Below are positions 1-14,100 of a stretch of 64,000 nt of DNA, piece by piece. The position numbers were made by a program, and so were the translations under genes. Source of the DNA: Antitrichia curtipendula (lineage: Eukaryota > Streptophyta > Bryopsida > Hypnales > Leucodontaceae); assembly GCA_951230915.1 (NCBI GenBank), contig OX579636.1, positions 41,047,912 through 41,111,911 of the forward strand, in the 5' to 3' direction. The notes beneath the pieces were generated by a model, which worked only from the letters and a program-made list of their open reading frames with translations, was not told where the DNA came from and searched no databases. Position 1 is the first letter of the stretch. Each line of letters opens with the position of its first letter.

Positions 1-1150
1 AGTGGAAACGGGAGCTGCCAGGGCAACTAATTCAAGTAACGCATGTAACAGGCCAACGACACTAATATGCACCGCAGGAGCATTGCCTACACCGTCATGC
101 ACAAGACTTAACAACTCAGTTCAATTACCACAACTGTCGCACGGAAAAGTCGCATGCATAATACAATTTCACATAAACGGACTAGATTTCAGCATGCCGA
201 ATATACTAACGGAAACAACAATGAAGATACTGATCTACAAAAACTCGCGGCGTAGCATCTAGTTGTCTCCCTATTGCCATAACTGCCGCACTAACTGCAA
301 ACAGTGACAATTATGATACTCTTGTCAACGTAGACTTTTTCAAGCAAGAATTCTATTGTAGACAGATTTCATGTAACAAAAGATGAACCTGAAATTGGAC
401 TGAGCGGTATCGTGCAGAAGAACAACAAATTCTTACCTACATGTGCATCAGGGGTTGCGGATACTATGAAGGAGGACGGTCGTGCATGTTGACGTTGGCC
501 ATAATTGAAACTCTTTTGCGGACATGACAGCATGCACATTGTCAGCAAGGTAAGCTCATTTGCAGACATGAGTTATTGATGACCAAGTCACTGCATTGAT
601 CTTGAAGCTGAGGATGTGTGATAGAAATTTACAGTCTATGAAAACTGAACAAACCTCAGAAGTTCTTCTGACTATGATATTGCCTTCTTCTCATACACGC
701 TTAAGAAGGACTGCGTCTCAATTTCTGTGTGCTCTGTGCATCCGCAGTGCCGCCATCCTTCAAATGTTGTACTCTTGACGTAGGTTGCATGCCATGAATG
801 GCGGCAATGTCCATTGACGGCAATCACTACTGTTGATTCTTTTAATTCTATATATTAGATTATCCTCTCTTTTCAAATTATTTTTCACCGACTTATGTTA
901 ATTGGCCTTGAGGAGGCCCCTTAACTATCAATGTTCCAAGAAACCTGAATCTAAGCCTTTGCTTGATGCCGTATTGACAATAATAACGTCGACTATACCT
1001 TGCCTTTGAAAGTACCAGAGCCTTTTGTATGACGCAATACCGCTCTTCTGCACCTGCCGAACCGCCTCCACTAGGCTCAGTGCTCTTCAATGCACGTTGA
1101 TTTGAAGATGCTACAAAATACCTCTTTCTTCCGATTAACTAATATCCTCC
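1..1150. other. Intergenic segment with no recognisable gene
   Basis: This stretch is less AT-rich than the 5 kb that follows it. It contains only short open frames (under 90 codons), on both strands, with no family resemblance I can name. Frames on the plus strand around 930-1100 are broken by several stops, so it may be an old decayed sequence, but I cannot identify its origin. No splice-consistent exon set was found. Confidence 0.5.
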
Positions 1151-2379
1151 TTAGCGCCAGGTGTGTAGGCACCTTTAGCTCACCAATATTCACAAAATAG
1201 AACAATTTATGACACAATTAATTTACCTCCAAACACATCACAGTTAGAATTGGTCAAGAACAAAATAATATTATACTACAAATCTACAATGTTGCAACTC
1301 AATTTGTCAATTTGTCAACTTACCAATTCCTTAGTTATTAATTATTTATTCTCACTTACAACCACTCTCACAATGTTGTACAACTACTCAATAGATAGTA
1401 AATTTTCAAATAATTCTCAAAGTTTTGGATGTGTTCAACAATAATACTATATCTTATAAATTATATTTATAAATTATTGTGACTAACAAGAGTATTTTAA
1501 ACTAGGAAACTGAAAGATAGCCTTAATAATAATATGTGAGAAAAAAAAACTAAAACTCAAGGTATAGTGTACATTTCAATACAACGAGTTTTCAATTAAA
1601 AAGCACAAGCCTAACTTGTTTCTCAACGCTTCTAAGACAATTAGCCTTTCTAAATCCTACCTACGCACCATTTGTATAACTCTTAAAATATCTAGTATTC
1701 TTGCTATTCACAGTGGATGATTTTTTGTTTATTTGGACATCATTTTTTAGTAGTACACACTTCTTTCATTTCCCTGGTTTTCTGATTCTATTGAGTTCTA
1801 AGTGTGTCCTAGAAACCATGTCCCTCTCCCTAACTAGGAATTTTTGAAAACATTAATCAGTAAGACATTTTGTGCCTCTTGAGGTTCAACTTCGTCTTTA
1901 AAACCATAAAGTTGACAAACAACTACTTTAATCAGTTACACAACCTCCCCCTAATGAGAAGCCTCATATTTGAATTTTTTTTTAGTTGTGATATTTTATT
2001 TCTAGGACAATGTCCTTGATCTTATCTTTATAAGAGTTCTTGTTGTTATAATTAGTTGGAAAGCACATGTCTAGTATCATTTTAACTCCAATTGTAATCT
2101 TGTAAAATATATATTTATACTTATAATTTGATTTTTATAATAGAATATTTATACATTTATTCTATTATTTTTTATAAATAACATAAATATTTTATTTTTA
2201 CTTCCAAAATTAAAAAATAAATAAATATTATAAATGTCACTATTTAAAACAATACTATTCTAAATCTAGCAATATTACTATTATAAATTTAGTACTTTTA
2301 ACAATTTTAAAAACTCATTTAAATTTCAAATAAATTACAAAAATAAAAAATATAGGCATTGAAATTTAAGCATGTTTAT

Positions 2380-2551
2380 AAAATATACAACTCATTAATA
2401 TTATAATATTTTTGAAAAAACAAACAATGAAACGTAGGAAATGGAAGCAAGTGAACCAACCACCCACAATAAGCAACTTCTCAACGTTTATAAAATCATC
2501 TTTCAACTCCTTCAAAATACACAATTCATTAATATTATAATATTTTTGAAA
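2380..2551. repeat. Short direct repeat pair, about 40 bp, AT-rich
   Basis: The segment at about 2380-2420 recurs at about 2513-2551 with a few mismatches. Both share CATTAATATTATAATATTTT and are followed by GAAAAAA. The spacing is about 133 bp. This could be a local duplication; there is no further evidence on origin. Confidence 0.5.
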
Positions 2552-3504
2552 AAATAAAATAAAAAAAATAAAAAGTGTAAAATAAAAAAAATAAAAAAAA
2601 TAAAAAATACAGATATAAATAGAATAATAATAAAAATACAATAAACTTTTTTTTTTGTCTCATAGCAGCTATAGTTGTCTCATTGCAGTCTTTTTGTTTT
2701 CTTGGACTCATGTTCTAAGACTCACAAGCTAGTATTCATGTTTATTCTACTCTATTTTTCACTCTACCTCAAGTCTTTTTGAAATGACACATTGTTGACT
2801 AAAATATAACTCTAAATTTTACAATTATAACTCTAATTCACTCCAAAAAACTCTTAAAATTCTAAAAGAATTTGAAAAGTGTACAAAATATTCATAGATT
2901 ATTTCTTATTATTTTTAGAGACTTTCATATTGTATTATATGAAAAGTACAAATTTAAAGTTATATTTTAGTTAGTGGTATATCACTTTATAAAATTTTGG
3001 AATTTGTAGAATTTTTACCAAAAAATTATTTTAGAAGTTCTGATTCTACTTACAAATAACTCTTCAATAAAATTTACTTGTATGAAAAGTTTTTTATCAC
3101 TATTATAGTCTTTTATCAATTTTGGCAAAAATTAATTGTTTTTTTAAAGATATCATAATTTCAGGAAATTATTATGATAATTGCCAAAAATCCTGAAAAC
3201 TAAGAATATTTATTGCTAAAATCAATGGAAATATGTCAAGTTTTAGGACTCAACTATCATGCCAAATTCAACAAGAATTAAATGATTAGATTTTTATAAA
3301 CTAAATGTCCAATGCTAGTAAGAAAGTTCAATGTAAAGTCTAAAGACTATTTTCCATCTAGAAACTCTCATGGAAACATGAAGGAATTTCATCATTAGCA
3401 TTTAGTGAGAATGAAGGATGGAGAGGTCGCTTTTATAATAAAATTCATTGTTTGTCAAGAACCCTCAAAAGGATATGAGATCATTTGAAGATGAAAGCTT
3501 GACT

Positions 3505-3910
3505 GCTCATTGTCAAAAAATAGTAATTATGTTCAAAGTAGAATTTTAGACCTCATTTTGGTTTAGTAAAACAACACTTTCTAAAAACTTTGGACTAAAA
3601 AAAGTTGAGAAATAAATCTAAATTTCATAATTTATAATCATTTTGTGATTATGTGTCTGAAAAAAATTATGGACAAAATTCAAAAGAGATGTTTGAAAAT
3701 GTCAAAGAAAATGTCCCTTCCAACCTAACCTTGAAATTTTTCCAAAACTTTTTATCAAAGGCTTGTAATCTCAAAAGGATTTTTGGAGATGAAATCTAGC
3801 TTTAATTTATACATTAACTTAGTTCAAAGTGTTTTGAAAAAAGTTATTCTACATTGCATAAATGAGGTCTAAAATTCTACTTTGAACACAATTCTTGCTT
3901 TTGATTTGAC
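3505..3910. repeat. Foldback (inverted-repeat) element, diverged
   Basis: The block at 3532-3560 (TTCAAAGTAGAATTTTAGAC, then CTCATTT) has its reverse complement at about 3862-3890. Weaker inverted similarity extends a further 20-30 bp outward and inward. This is the structure of an old foldback MITE. Its true ends and any target duplication are not clear. Confidence 0.5.
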
Positions 3911-5719
3911 TAAGAGTGTTTGAACTCCTACTAATCCTAACCATTTATATCTATCATGAGGGTTGTTTTACCTCCTACCATCCAATTTGTATAAAGAGCT
4001 TGTTTTTCTCAACTTCACACATCTTAATAATTCATTTTGATGCTAGATTTCTATACACAATTCTATTTTTTTTTATTATAAGGAATGGAAAAAAATAATC
4101 ATTCCTTGCAACATTTCTTGGAAAAATAATATAATTGCCAAATGTGGCAAAATTTAACGTGCTGTAAGATGAAATTTCCTATAAATATTTTTTCACTACT
4201 GAAGTGGAAATCTGAAATTTTATGAATTATTTGGCAACTATTGCCGAATCTGATAAGGGACTACGATAATAAGTTTGATTAAACTATTAAAAATTATCTT
4301 GAGGAGTACAAACAATTTGTATGTGAACATAATTAGTAACCCCGTGTGCTTTGTTAATGAAGAGATAAAGCAGAAAGAGCCTCTTGCATTCCGATTCATT
4401 TCTTAAATGTAATAAATCAAAAGGCCATTATTTAATTCATGTTGTCATTGGTTACGTACTTGTTGTATTTGAATGCTTTGTTGCACTTCTTCTTCACTTT
4501 GGCATGATTTATTTAAAGATTGACCACAATGTACAAGCTCCCTAAAATAATACAACATAGATACTAAAAAGTAATATTTAGTAGAAATTTTGTTTAAAGC
4601 TTGAGTTTCTATGTTTCCCGCTCCATGCTTGTATAATAATAGCTTTGTTGGTGTGGTAGAAGGTGAAGATAATAGATTGATGTAGTAAGATGTGAAGTAA
4701 AAAAAAAAACTTCACCATTGATATACATTGGAGATTTTTTTTCTAATATGATAAGGATTTAGTATTGTTGAATTCAACAATCTTGCTAGTTGGAAATCAA
4801 TAATGTCACTCTATGGTTCAAATGACATTAGAGACAACTCCAATCTAATTTTCTGTATTTGGGGGTAGACTCTAAATCTCCACATATAATACTTAATGGC
4901 CAAAATTGATTTAGTACCTTTTATTTAGATTAATGCATGATACCAAAGTTTGCTTGTATAGGTTAAATGAGTTGTGATGTGATTAATTTATGGACTCCAT
5001 TTGGTCCTTTTGGGAAGATTAAAATCTAGGAAGTTGCCCTAACTTTCTAGATCAATTGCTAAAAGATTACTTTAAAATTGACAATATTAAGTATTTTATT
5101 AATTATGGAAGGAATTTCAATTTTAGGTTCCAAATCTTATTTGTAAATATTGATGACAACAATTGTAAATCAAACCATACCAATGTAATGCAAAATTTAT
5201 AATCTACAACTTATGTTTATAAACCAAAGAGGGTTGCAAGCCATGGTTTAGTAGTCCATATACAATTCTTTGTGCAATTGTGTGTACACAATGAGCACTT
5301 TAACTTATTTAGATTGACAACATTTTGATTTCTAAATCATTTAAAAAAATCTAGCATTGGATTATTGTAAAACTTAAAAAACCAAGTTTCAAATTTATAT
5401 TTAAGTAATGAAGAAATATTGAATACATCAATACTAGATATAATCTTACTCTCAAAGTACTCTATGTAATGCTAGATTGCCATGACTTCAATAATGGGCT
5501 TTAACTAGAGAAAATTAAAGTAGACATATTTTTCTTATTCAATAAACAACTTTCTAATGAACAAGGCAAGATAGAATAGTAGTGCCTAAGTTCTACTAAC
5601 ATTGAAATCTACTTGAAAGCCTTTGACATTGATCCCCCTAAAATGAATGCTTAGAAATTAATTGGTGTGAAGCATATGACACTCCATCTTCAAGGAAATG
5701 TGGAATAGTCAATGCCACA

Positions 5720-5722
<3 letters not shown>

Positions 5723-5802
<80 letters not shown>
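5723..5802. repeat. (TA)n microsatellite, about 40 units
   Basis: A perfect dinucleotide TA/AT tract of about 80 bp. On both strands it translates as alternating Ile-Tyr, so the two small frames covering it are artefacts. The region can form a cruciform and is likely to vary in length between individuals. Confidence 0.97.
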
Positions 5803-5804
<2 letters not shown>

Positions 5805-6184
5805 TTCAATCCAATCAACCATGAAAGTGGTTCATGGTGTTGCAGGATATACTTCAACTTGAAGGGCCTTTCTTTAATAAAAGGTGTAGAAAAAACATAA
5901 AAATTCAACCAAAATCTGGTGGAAAAATGCATTTACAATGTATCTAATTCACAATAAAATCTATTAAGTGATTTATGGATGAAACAAGCCCATGCCACTT
6001 ATTGTATACTAGAAAGTGGTTTGATTTTTGAGTGAGGTAGCCATTCAAAACTTCTTCACAATGGCTTCTATCTATATGAAGCATCCATCCCTTTAGGCCG
6101 TAGCCAGTAAAAGATTCATACAAGAAAACAAAAATGTACAAGAATTTAGAAAAGGAATGAAGCGTCCTTAGTTCAACCAGTACG
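5803..6184. other. Intergenic, nothing recognised
   Basis: Between the TA tract and the foldback element upstream of the cyclophilin gene. There are only shadow frames and no feature I can support. Confidence 0.5.
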
Positions 6185-6637
6185 TTTGCCCTCCAAATTT
6201 ATTTCTAACTTTTGAATGGTATATAATTAGAACTTGAAATTTCTATCATTGGAAATATATTCAGAAGCACTTTGAATAATTTCAAAAAACTTCAAATTTA
6301 GACATTGGGCAAAAAAACAAATCCCTTCAAAAGCTGAGCTAAAAGACAAAAGTTATAGTAGGTTGAGTAAATCACAATTACTAATACACATGTCATTCCA
6401 AATTGAATGCAAATTAGAGTGAAATGAGCATTAGTAACTGTGATTTGCCAAAACTACTATAATTTTTTTGTCTTTTAGCTAACTTTTGAAGTGGTCTATT
6501 TTCTTTGTCCAATGTTAAAATTTGAATTTTTTTGTACCTTTCCAAAATACTTTTGAATGTGCTTCCAGTGATAGAAATTTCAAGCTCTAATTAATTTACA
6601 AAGTAGTCAAAATTAGAGTATTACTTTGGTGGGCAAA
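6185..6637. mobile_element. Foldback MITE with ends TTTGCCC..CCAAA, about 453 bp
   Basis: The left end TTTGCCCTCCAAA and the right end TTTGGTGGGCAAA are inverted copies with one mismatch. The arms continue inward as diverged inverted copies: the left arm runs through the ACTTGAAATTTCTATCA region, and the right arm through TGATAGAAATTTCAAGCT. A further inner match pairs CTAAAAGACAAAAGTTATAGT at about 6340 with its inverse at about 6450-6480. No clear target duplication is seen. It sits immediately upstream of the cyclophilin leader, so it may shape that promoter or produce small RNAs (inference). Confidence 0.7.
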
Positions 6638-8125
6638 TTCCGGAGTTCTATTGTGGATGCCCTAAAGCGAATTACTCCGAGTTGCGTGTTTGCGACGACC
6701 TTTGTCCAACGTCTTGGCAGGAAACCCCAAACCCTAAGGAGCTTCGCGCTTCTGTTGCCGTCTCCCCATTTCCTCTCGTCGTCTATCCTCTCACCACCCG
6801 CCATGGCTATGGCGATGCTCCTGTTTTAGCTCCCCACTCTACTCCTTCCGCCTTCTCCATTGATAATTTGTCATGCTCACATCCTTTCATTTCACCTCCC
6901 TCTCGTCGTCGTTTTCACATCTTCATCAACAACGCCGCTGGTAATAAGTTAGAGCTGGCGTTTTAGCTCTGGTCTGTTCCGTCTCCCTCCTTCCTGTCGT
7001 ATCTCCTTTTTTAAATTTATATTTCCGTCAGTGATGCTCATTTGTGAGACCTCGAGTTTGAAGCAGTTGGATGTGCATTAATTATCGGCAATCAGACGTC
7101 GAGCGAGGGTTTCGTGGGAGGTGCTGGTGTTTGTAGTTCTATGTCGCGTTTGTGTGTGGCGTTCTCGATCATTTGAGTGATTCCTGCAAGCAGTTTGTTT
7201 TTTTCTTTGTGGAGTTTTATCGCTGTTCGATGGCAATTCTTCGTTGAGGCTGTGAGGTGCTTTTGAGTTTTCGGTTTTCTTTTGTTTGTTTATCTGTAAT
7301 TAGGATTCAATCTCACGGTGAGGTTGTGTAGTTATGCTCATGCGATGCCGTGATATTCGGTTTCTGGACTCGGGTGTGAGGGTTTAAGGATTTTTGCTGT
7401 TGTTTCCTGTTTATTTATCATGTGTAGTTTTTGGTTGTATGAGTTTGGTTCAATATAGATTCTGGTTCGTTTAGGCGCTGTGTGTGACTTAATGTTGTTG
7501 TTTCTCGGTGATTCTCGGTGATTTTTTCGGGATTATGGCTGCGAGGGGAGCATTGTTTTGCTGCGGTGATTTTTCGTGATCGCTCTGTTTGAGAATTTTG
7601 GAGCGATTTGAATGGTATGCAGGTAGAGGTATCCGATGAGACTGACTGTCAGATATGATATATTTAGAAATCTAAATGCCTTGTGTCAAGCGTCGGCTTA
7701 ATGAACAGTTCTATTGCAGGTCGGCAGTTTCAATCAAATTTAGGTTGTTGAAATTTTGATTTTTATCACCATGGATTGGTTACCACTAGCGAAGGAATCG
7801 TGGTCATCAAGGAAATGGACTCGCCGTCGCAGGGTTTATTGAATTATTAGTTGATCGTCGATCAACTGGAAGGCAGGATGCGATAGGTGCTGGTAGTGGG
7901 AACTTACGACGTTTGAATTATGAACTAGATAGTTTCGTGTGCTTCGTAATGGATATCTTTGATGCGCCTCCATTTTTTTGAACAATTGTTGAGGTTCTTC
8001 GAGCTTTTCTGGTTATATTTTCGTCGATTCATTAGCTTTAGGAAGAATGTGGATGGTGAGAACGAAAATCTGTTCTGTTTCGTTTTTCTGACGTGATGTT
8101 CTGTGTCAGCATCGAGTCCAGAATC
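6638..8125 (+). promoter_or_regulatory. Promoter and 5' leader of the SR-cyclophilin, probably with a leader intron
   Basis: Base composition changes sharply to mixed and pyrimidine-rich sequence at about 6650. A telo-box (AAACCCTAA) lies at 6729-6737, a common plant promoter element in genes for translation and RNA processing. An upstream ATG at 6802 opens only a nine-codon frame. A possible leader intron runs from a donor GTAATA near 6941 to an acceptor GTGTCAG ending about 8109, followed 16 bases later by the start codon. Leader exon limits are inferred. Confidence 0.55.
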
Positions 8126-11100
8126 ATGGGTAAAAAAGCTCCAAATCCGAAAGTCTACTTCGATGTCGCCATAGGAGGCGATTCTGTAGGCAGGTTGGTT
8201 ATGGAGGTATGTATGCATTTTCTACCAACCCAAATCTTTTCTTAACGTGCCGGTCATCCTTGCGGAGTTACAAAATATGCATTTCTGATGTTGGTTTTAA
8301 TTTAGGTTGATTTTCTGAAATATATTAACTACATTAGTTAGATTATGTATTCTTCCTTGCACTCATATTCTCGGTTAGTGCTTTTTCATGCTCCCATTTA
8401 CAGTTGGTTTCTTAGCAAGGGTTATTGGTCCTATTGACTCCTCTCTTTTCTGTTTCACAGCTATATGCAGATGCCGTGCCGAAAACTGCGGAAAATTTTC
8501 GAGCACTTTGCACAGGTAGGCTATTAGCCATGAAACCTGGCATACTAAAATTTGCAGAAATATGACAGTGCTCCATGTAGTATGAAGCATATTAAACGAG
8601 AAGTGAGGATGGAGAAGTGATCCCAGTCAGTTGTAATTTTTTGTCTATGCAAAATCAGGACGAGAACCTTGTCTGAATGGAGGGATTGGTAGATGTCAGG
8701 TCTGAGAACTGCTCTTTATGTTGTAAATTTCTCTGTTATGTCTGGTCTTTCAATGCCTTCTAACAGCAGGTGGATCATGGTATTGGTGATGAGCTGGGGT
8801 TTGGTTGCTATTTACAAGCTTGAGTGACAGTTTCTCAATGACAATGGTTTGAACTGTGTGTTTCGAAATTGTGACCTGTATGTTTGTGAATTAATTTCTT
8901 TTCCTCCTTACAATGAACATTTTGTTTCACGGAGGGATTAGTCCTTCTTCAAGTGGCTGATGGTTTTATGATACCTGCAGGAGAAAAGGGTTTAGGCCGC
9001 ATAACAAAGAAAGCGTTGCACTTCAAGGACACTATATTTCACCGAATTATTCCAGGATTTATGGCACAAGTAAGCCTAATAAAAGAAGACCTATTTCATT
9101 TGTCTTTAGTAGCGTTGTCTTGATTTTCTGAGCATTGCACCTGTGTTAGTGCTATTACGTTAGTAAGTATTATCAGGAATTGATGCTTATCAGTACTGGC
9201 TTTTATAGAGTTAAGGTAGGTAATTGGAGACACATAGCATACGTGTGGACTATGCTGATAACAATGTGCTTTCTTCAATACAGGGAGGAGATTTTTCGAA
9301 GAGAGATGGTAAGATTATACTCTTCGCTAAGATTTTGGGAAGTTCTGAGACCTTTTTTGTATCTTATCTCTGGTAACATTTTATGCATGGCGTCTTTGGT
9401 ACAGTTCTGAGATCTGCGAGACCATACCGAATGTAACGCGTTTTGGCCTCAAATTTTACCCCAATGAAGCGCATATGTTGAGGTCAAAGATTTCTGACAG
9501 TATGATTATTGTGCAGTAGGGGAGGGTTCGCTTGACCATTGCGATCCTAAGCATTGGTGTAGATATTGAGACATACAACCTATTGAACTAGGAGCCGCAG
9601 TTATTGGTAGAATAGATGTACAACATTCGTCAAGTTTCTCCATGGTTGTTGGTTTTCAATTTCAAATGCATGCCAGAATGAAGTTCAATTCACTCGGGCT
9701 GAGAGGTACTTAGCGCGTTTGTTTGCAGTACATGTTAGACGCCAGTTACTACTGAACTTCTGCTTCTGAGACGCCTGATTAATATTGAAAAAGGAAACTA
9801 GCTGTGTTCTAAATTAGCATGCTTCCACTGTCCTGGTAATTGCTAACTGGGATTATTTAGGTTCAGAGTTGCTGGCTAACTGATCGCTGTGTATTTTACG
9901 AGGGCTCTTTTAACATGGTGCTTGTCAAATTTTCTGTGGGAAGTCCCTGGACATGTATTTTTAAATGTTCTATGCCACGCGTAAATTGAATTGTAACGAC
10001 TGCAAAACATGGTGTTACTTGAAAGCCAATTGACATCCATGCCATTGATGTGCAGGCACAGGTGGCGAGAGCATCTACGGCGGCAAGTTTGAAGGTATGG
10101 TTCTCATTTAACTTGTAAGGTCTTGACTTGGTAGTTAGCGTACAAATCTTGTTATGACTTGTTTAGAAAGAGGGCTTGTAACTCAATCAAAACCTAAGAT
10201 TTGGTTTGTGTTTGTGTCACATGTTTTGAAAAGATCATGCCAGGTATGTGGCCACAACTTCTATGCAGTATTATCTTTACATAGCAACTCAAGTTTAAGG
10301 TCTTGGTTGTGCATGGTCTTCCTTTTTAAGAATAATTATGCTATCGTCCTGAACTAGGTTTCCTTTCTCTGCTTGCTTGTATGTTTCCTCAGCAATCATG
10401 GAACTGTCACAGTATGACCTTGAGTGTGTAGCATTAATGGGGTGAAATGTTTTTTTTATTTTCTCATATTTTATTTATCTATATGTAAATGTTTGTTTTG
10501 TTTCAGACGAAAGCTTCAAGCACGGACATGATGAAGCAGGCGTGCTATCAATGGCAAATGCTGGCCGAAACACTAACGGGTCACAGTTCTTTCTCACCTT
10601 TAAAATGCAGCCACATTTGGACGGGTAAGGAGTCCGCTCTTTTGTAGCTTGCGGTTTGCTCTTCTATTCTTTCGTACTGTTGTTTTACTTACCTTCTGGG
10701 TTAAAAATATAGCCAGCATGCAATGGAATATGTGGATGCTATTATATAGCAGTATGGCATCTAGTTATGAACGTTGGAAAAAGATTGTGTGAGCCATTCG
10801 TAGTTCCTTGATGGTTTCATATGGGTCTTACCCCCATGGTATAAGATGCTTCGTACTTACTGTGTCTAATGACAATTTTACTGGGATAATTGTTTGTAGG
10901 CCACGAACCTCGTCATTGTTCATCCCACATGACTCATGTGCCATTCAGTGACGGGGTGAGGCAAAGTCATGATTGTGCTAATGTGGAGGTTGTCATTGTT
11001 TGTTGGTGTATCCTTCCTTCTTGTCCTGCAATTGCCAAAAGTATTGTGTTATTTATGCTGATGGATGAACTTGAACTGTTTTCAGGAAGCATGTGGTGTT

Positions 11101-14100
11101 TGGTAAGGTAGTGGAGGGTCTCAATATCCTGAAGAAGATGGAGGCAGTTCCTCAATCTGGCCCGCCAAGGAACAGGCCCGATGTGCCCATCAAGATTGTG
11201 GATTGTGGGGAGGTGATCCTGGGGAAAGAGAACGGTGTTGGTTCCGTCAAATATGGTAAGCTCCAGAACTTTTATTTCTTTGTAGAAAATGTAGTTGGAC
11301 ATTTCTGGGACACTTGGGTGATATGTTTTACTTTATACTTTGTCTGCAACATTCTGGAAATGCTCATAGACTGGGTCTTCTTGCTCCTGGATTTAATTTT
11401 GAATGGTTTGCTTTTTCCTACCTGGAAATTCTTTCAAATAGGAAGAACGTGCATTGGACTTGGTTTCCACTTTCAATGGGGCCTATTCCTAATATGTAGC
11501 CATATGCAAGATAGGAATGATGGTCCTAGAATCGCTCTCATTCTCAAGTCGGTTCCTCGAGAAAATCGCTCACAAACTTGAATATTGCGTTGTTCCAAGT
11601 TCTGTTTCTTCTCGTCCTGTCGAAACCATCTGTTGAGTTGTAACGTTTTTCATGTCTGTCAGCAGACAAGAGGAAGAGCAAGAAGTTAAAAGATAGTAGA
11701 GAAGACTACTCCAGCGATGACATCAAAGAACCCGTTCGTTCCAAGCGGAAGCACAGAAAGGTTGTGAAAGATCGAAGGAGGAGGAAGAGAAGGCGTTATT
11801 CAACAGACTCCTCAGAAAGTTCATCAGATTCGGATTCCTTTTCTGATACTTCATCTTACACAGACTCTGACTCTGATTCGTCAGATTCCTCGTCTGATAT
11901 AAGTTCGTCAAGTGAGGATGATAGACGGAAGCGGAAGAGGAAACCAGTGAGGAAGGAGAAGAGGAGAACTTTGAGGCGGAAAAGAGACAAACGCAAGGAA
12001 AGTAAGCGGAGGAAGAAGACCCGATCAAGGAGGCGATCGAAGTGGTAAGAGGGTTACTAGTTGCTGTAGGTTGGTTATTCTACTCAGTGATACGAGTTTC
12101 TGACTAGGAGCAATATTTCAGGATGAGTAAGGGAGTGATTGCTGATTGTTTCTGGTCTTTTTGAGTTTCCTTGTTGCAGGAGTTCTGAGAGTGATAGTAG
12201 TGATTCCGAGAGCGACACTTCCAGCTCGGACAGTGAAAGCGATACGAGTAGTGATGTGAGTGCACGTGCTGCAAAACCCAAACTCTCTCAAAAGATTCGA
12301 ACTCGAGGTATGTTTACCTTTCCTCTTAAAGGCCAATCTCTTCTCATTCTGATGCAGATCGAGTCTTGAGGTTTTGGTGTCAATGTACAACAATTAGAAC
12401 ACAATGCATTTTTTAATTCCCTCTTGTTCCGATATTTTGATCCCGCTTGTTGTGAGTTTTGGTTTGCTAGTTGTTGATGGTTCATGCGGTGCTATCATGC
12501 TTATTTTGGTGTGTCCATTTTAATGTGGATTTACTTGACTCGTTATGAGACACATTTACAGAGAAAGTTGGAGTGAAGCAAAATACCTCCACTTTAGGTG
12601 AAAAATCTGGCCTGACAAGTGAGACTACACTTGTTAAGAAACAAGTAGAAGTTGAGCTGAAGACATCAAAGGATGACCAGATTGGTAGTCAGCAGGACGC
12701 CAAGAAGCACCAACCTGCTGCGTCAGCAAAAGACATGAGCCTGTCACCTACACGCAGTCCTCCTCAAAGCCGATCTAGGTGAGTTTACGATTTTTTTAAA
12801 TCAATGTTTACTCCTTGAAAACGTGCCTGTTTTCTAGTTGTGCTGTACCCTGATGTGCGATTGGCTTGAATTTTGATTTTAGGAGCCAAAGCAAGAGCCC
12901 TGGGAGGAGGAGCTTGAGTTTTAGTCCAAGCCCAAGCCCTATTGAGAGGAAAAGGAGTCCGAGCAAAAGTCCAGTCCCTCGCAGTCCTGAACCTGTAAAG
13001 AAGAAAAGTCAGAGGAGTCGGAGCCTTAGCCCTGTCGTTCCAAGTCCGAAAGCTGTCCAGAGCCTACCTCCTAAAGGTAGGGCGCAGCGCCTGAGTTCAA
13101 GCCGCAGCCCAAGCCGGAGTCCGAGCCGGAGTGTCAGTAAGAGTCTCAGTCCTGCTCGTCCAATCATTGAGAAAGCACGCAGCCCCACACCTCCTCCTCC
13201 TCCGCGCAGATCTCGAAGTCGGAGTCTGGTGCGGAGTCCTAGTCGTGAAGGCACTCCTAAGAGGATTAGAAGAGGCCGTGGATTTAGCCAGCAGTACTCA
13301 TATGCACGTCGCTATCGGACACCGGACCGGTCTCCACCCCGGACATATGGCTATGGTGGACGTGGTGATCGCGACAGACAGGATCGGCGTGTGAATGACA
13401 GGTATAATTGAATATCACCACAGCAATGTTGACCATCTTAGAAATAGGAGCACTGTTATACAGTAAATACAGAGGTAATGGGCTCAGTAAACCCTAACTG
13501 GAAATCCTATTTCTATTGTAACATGGGATGTCGTCTCCTGGTATCTGCAGGTATGCGGGAGGTTACAGAGGCAATCGAGATCGGAGCCCAAGGCGATACA
13601 GGAGTCCTGTAAGAGCTCGAACCCCACCCAGGTGAGACCTCGTTATATTTTCAGTTCAAGCTTAATAAGGTTCATTTCAGCTTAAATGAATCTCTGGGGA
13701 CAAATTCATTTCTCTCAATCATCTGGCTGTGTTTTGACGTGGTGTCTTTTAAATGAGTTTGAGTTTCAGAAATTCTGTGCAATGCTGAACCTGGTACTAG
13801 TTGTGTTCAATTGTCTTGATGATCCCTTGTATTGGTAGAGGCAGCATGCATTCTGCGAGGTGGTGCAGGTGCATATTCCTATTATCCGTGTGCTAGTTCA
13901 TTTCACTAAAATGTTGAAATCTTGTGTCTCAATACTCAGATACAGAAGGGATGCCAGCAGAAGCATAAGTCGGAGTCGTAGCCCTGTTCGACGCCGTGAC
14001 CGCATCCGGAGGGATATTTCTCGTAGCGTCAGTCGTAGTGCATCTCCGTCTGGTGGCCATGCTCCTATCAGCAATGACCTACGTAATCGTCTTGGACCTC

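Larger units (their letters stand above)
1151..5722. other. AT-rich gene-free intergenic DNA
   Basis: Very AT-rich sequence with poly-A and poly-T runs and no credible coding frame. Short frames such as the one at 2366-2641 are low-complexity translations of AT-rich DNA. Foldback and direct repeats inside it are listed separately. I see no promoter or RNA gene. Confidence 0.6.

Noticed and set aside
5712..5932. Two overlapping open frames rich in Ile-Tyr
   Set aside because: They are translations of the (TA)n microsatellite on both strands, with no coding context.
11764..12048. Stand-alone Arg/Ser-rich frame
   Set aside because: It is exon 8 of the SR-cyclophilin read from an internal GTG; its TGG-TAA end is the splice donor TG|GTAAGA.
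13009..13254. Minus-strand Leu/Arg-rich frame
   Set aside because: Shadow of the RS-repeat exon on the opposite strand.
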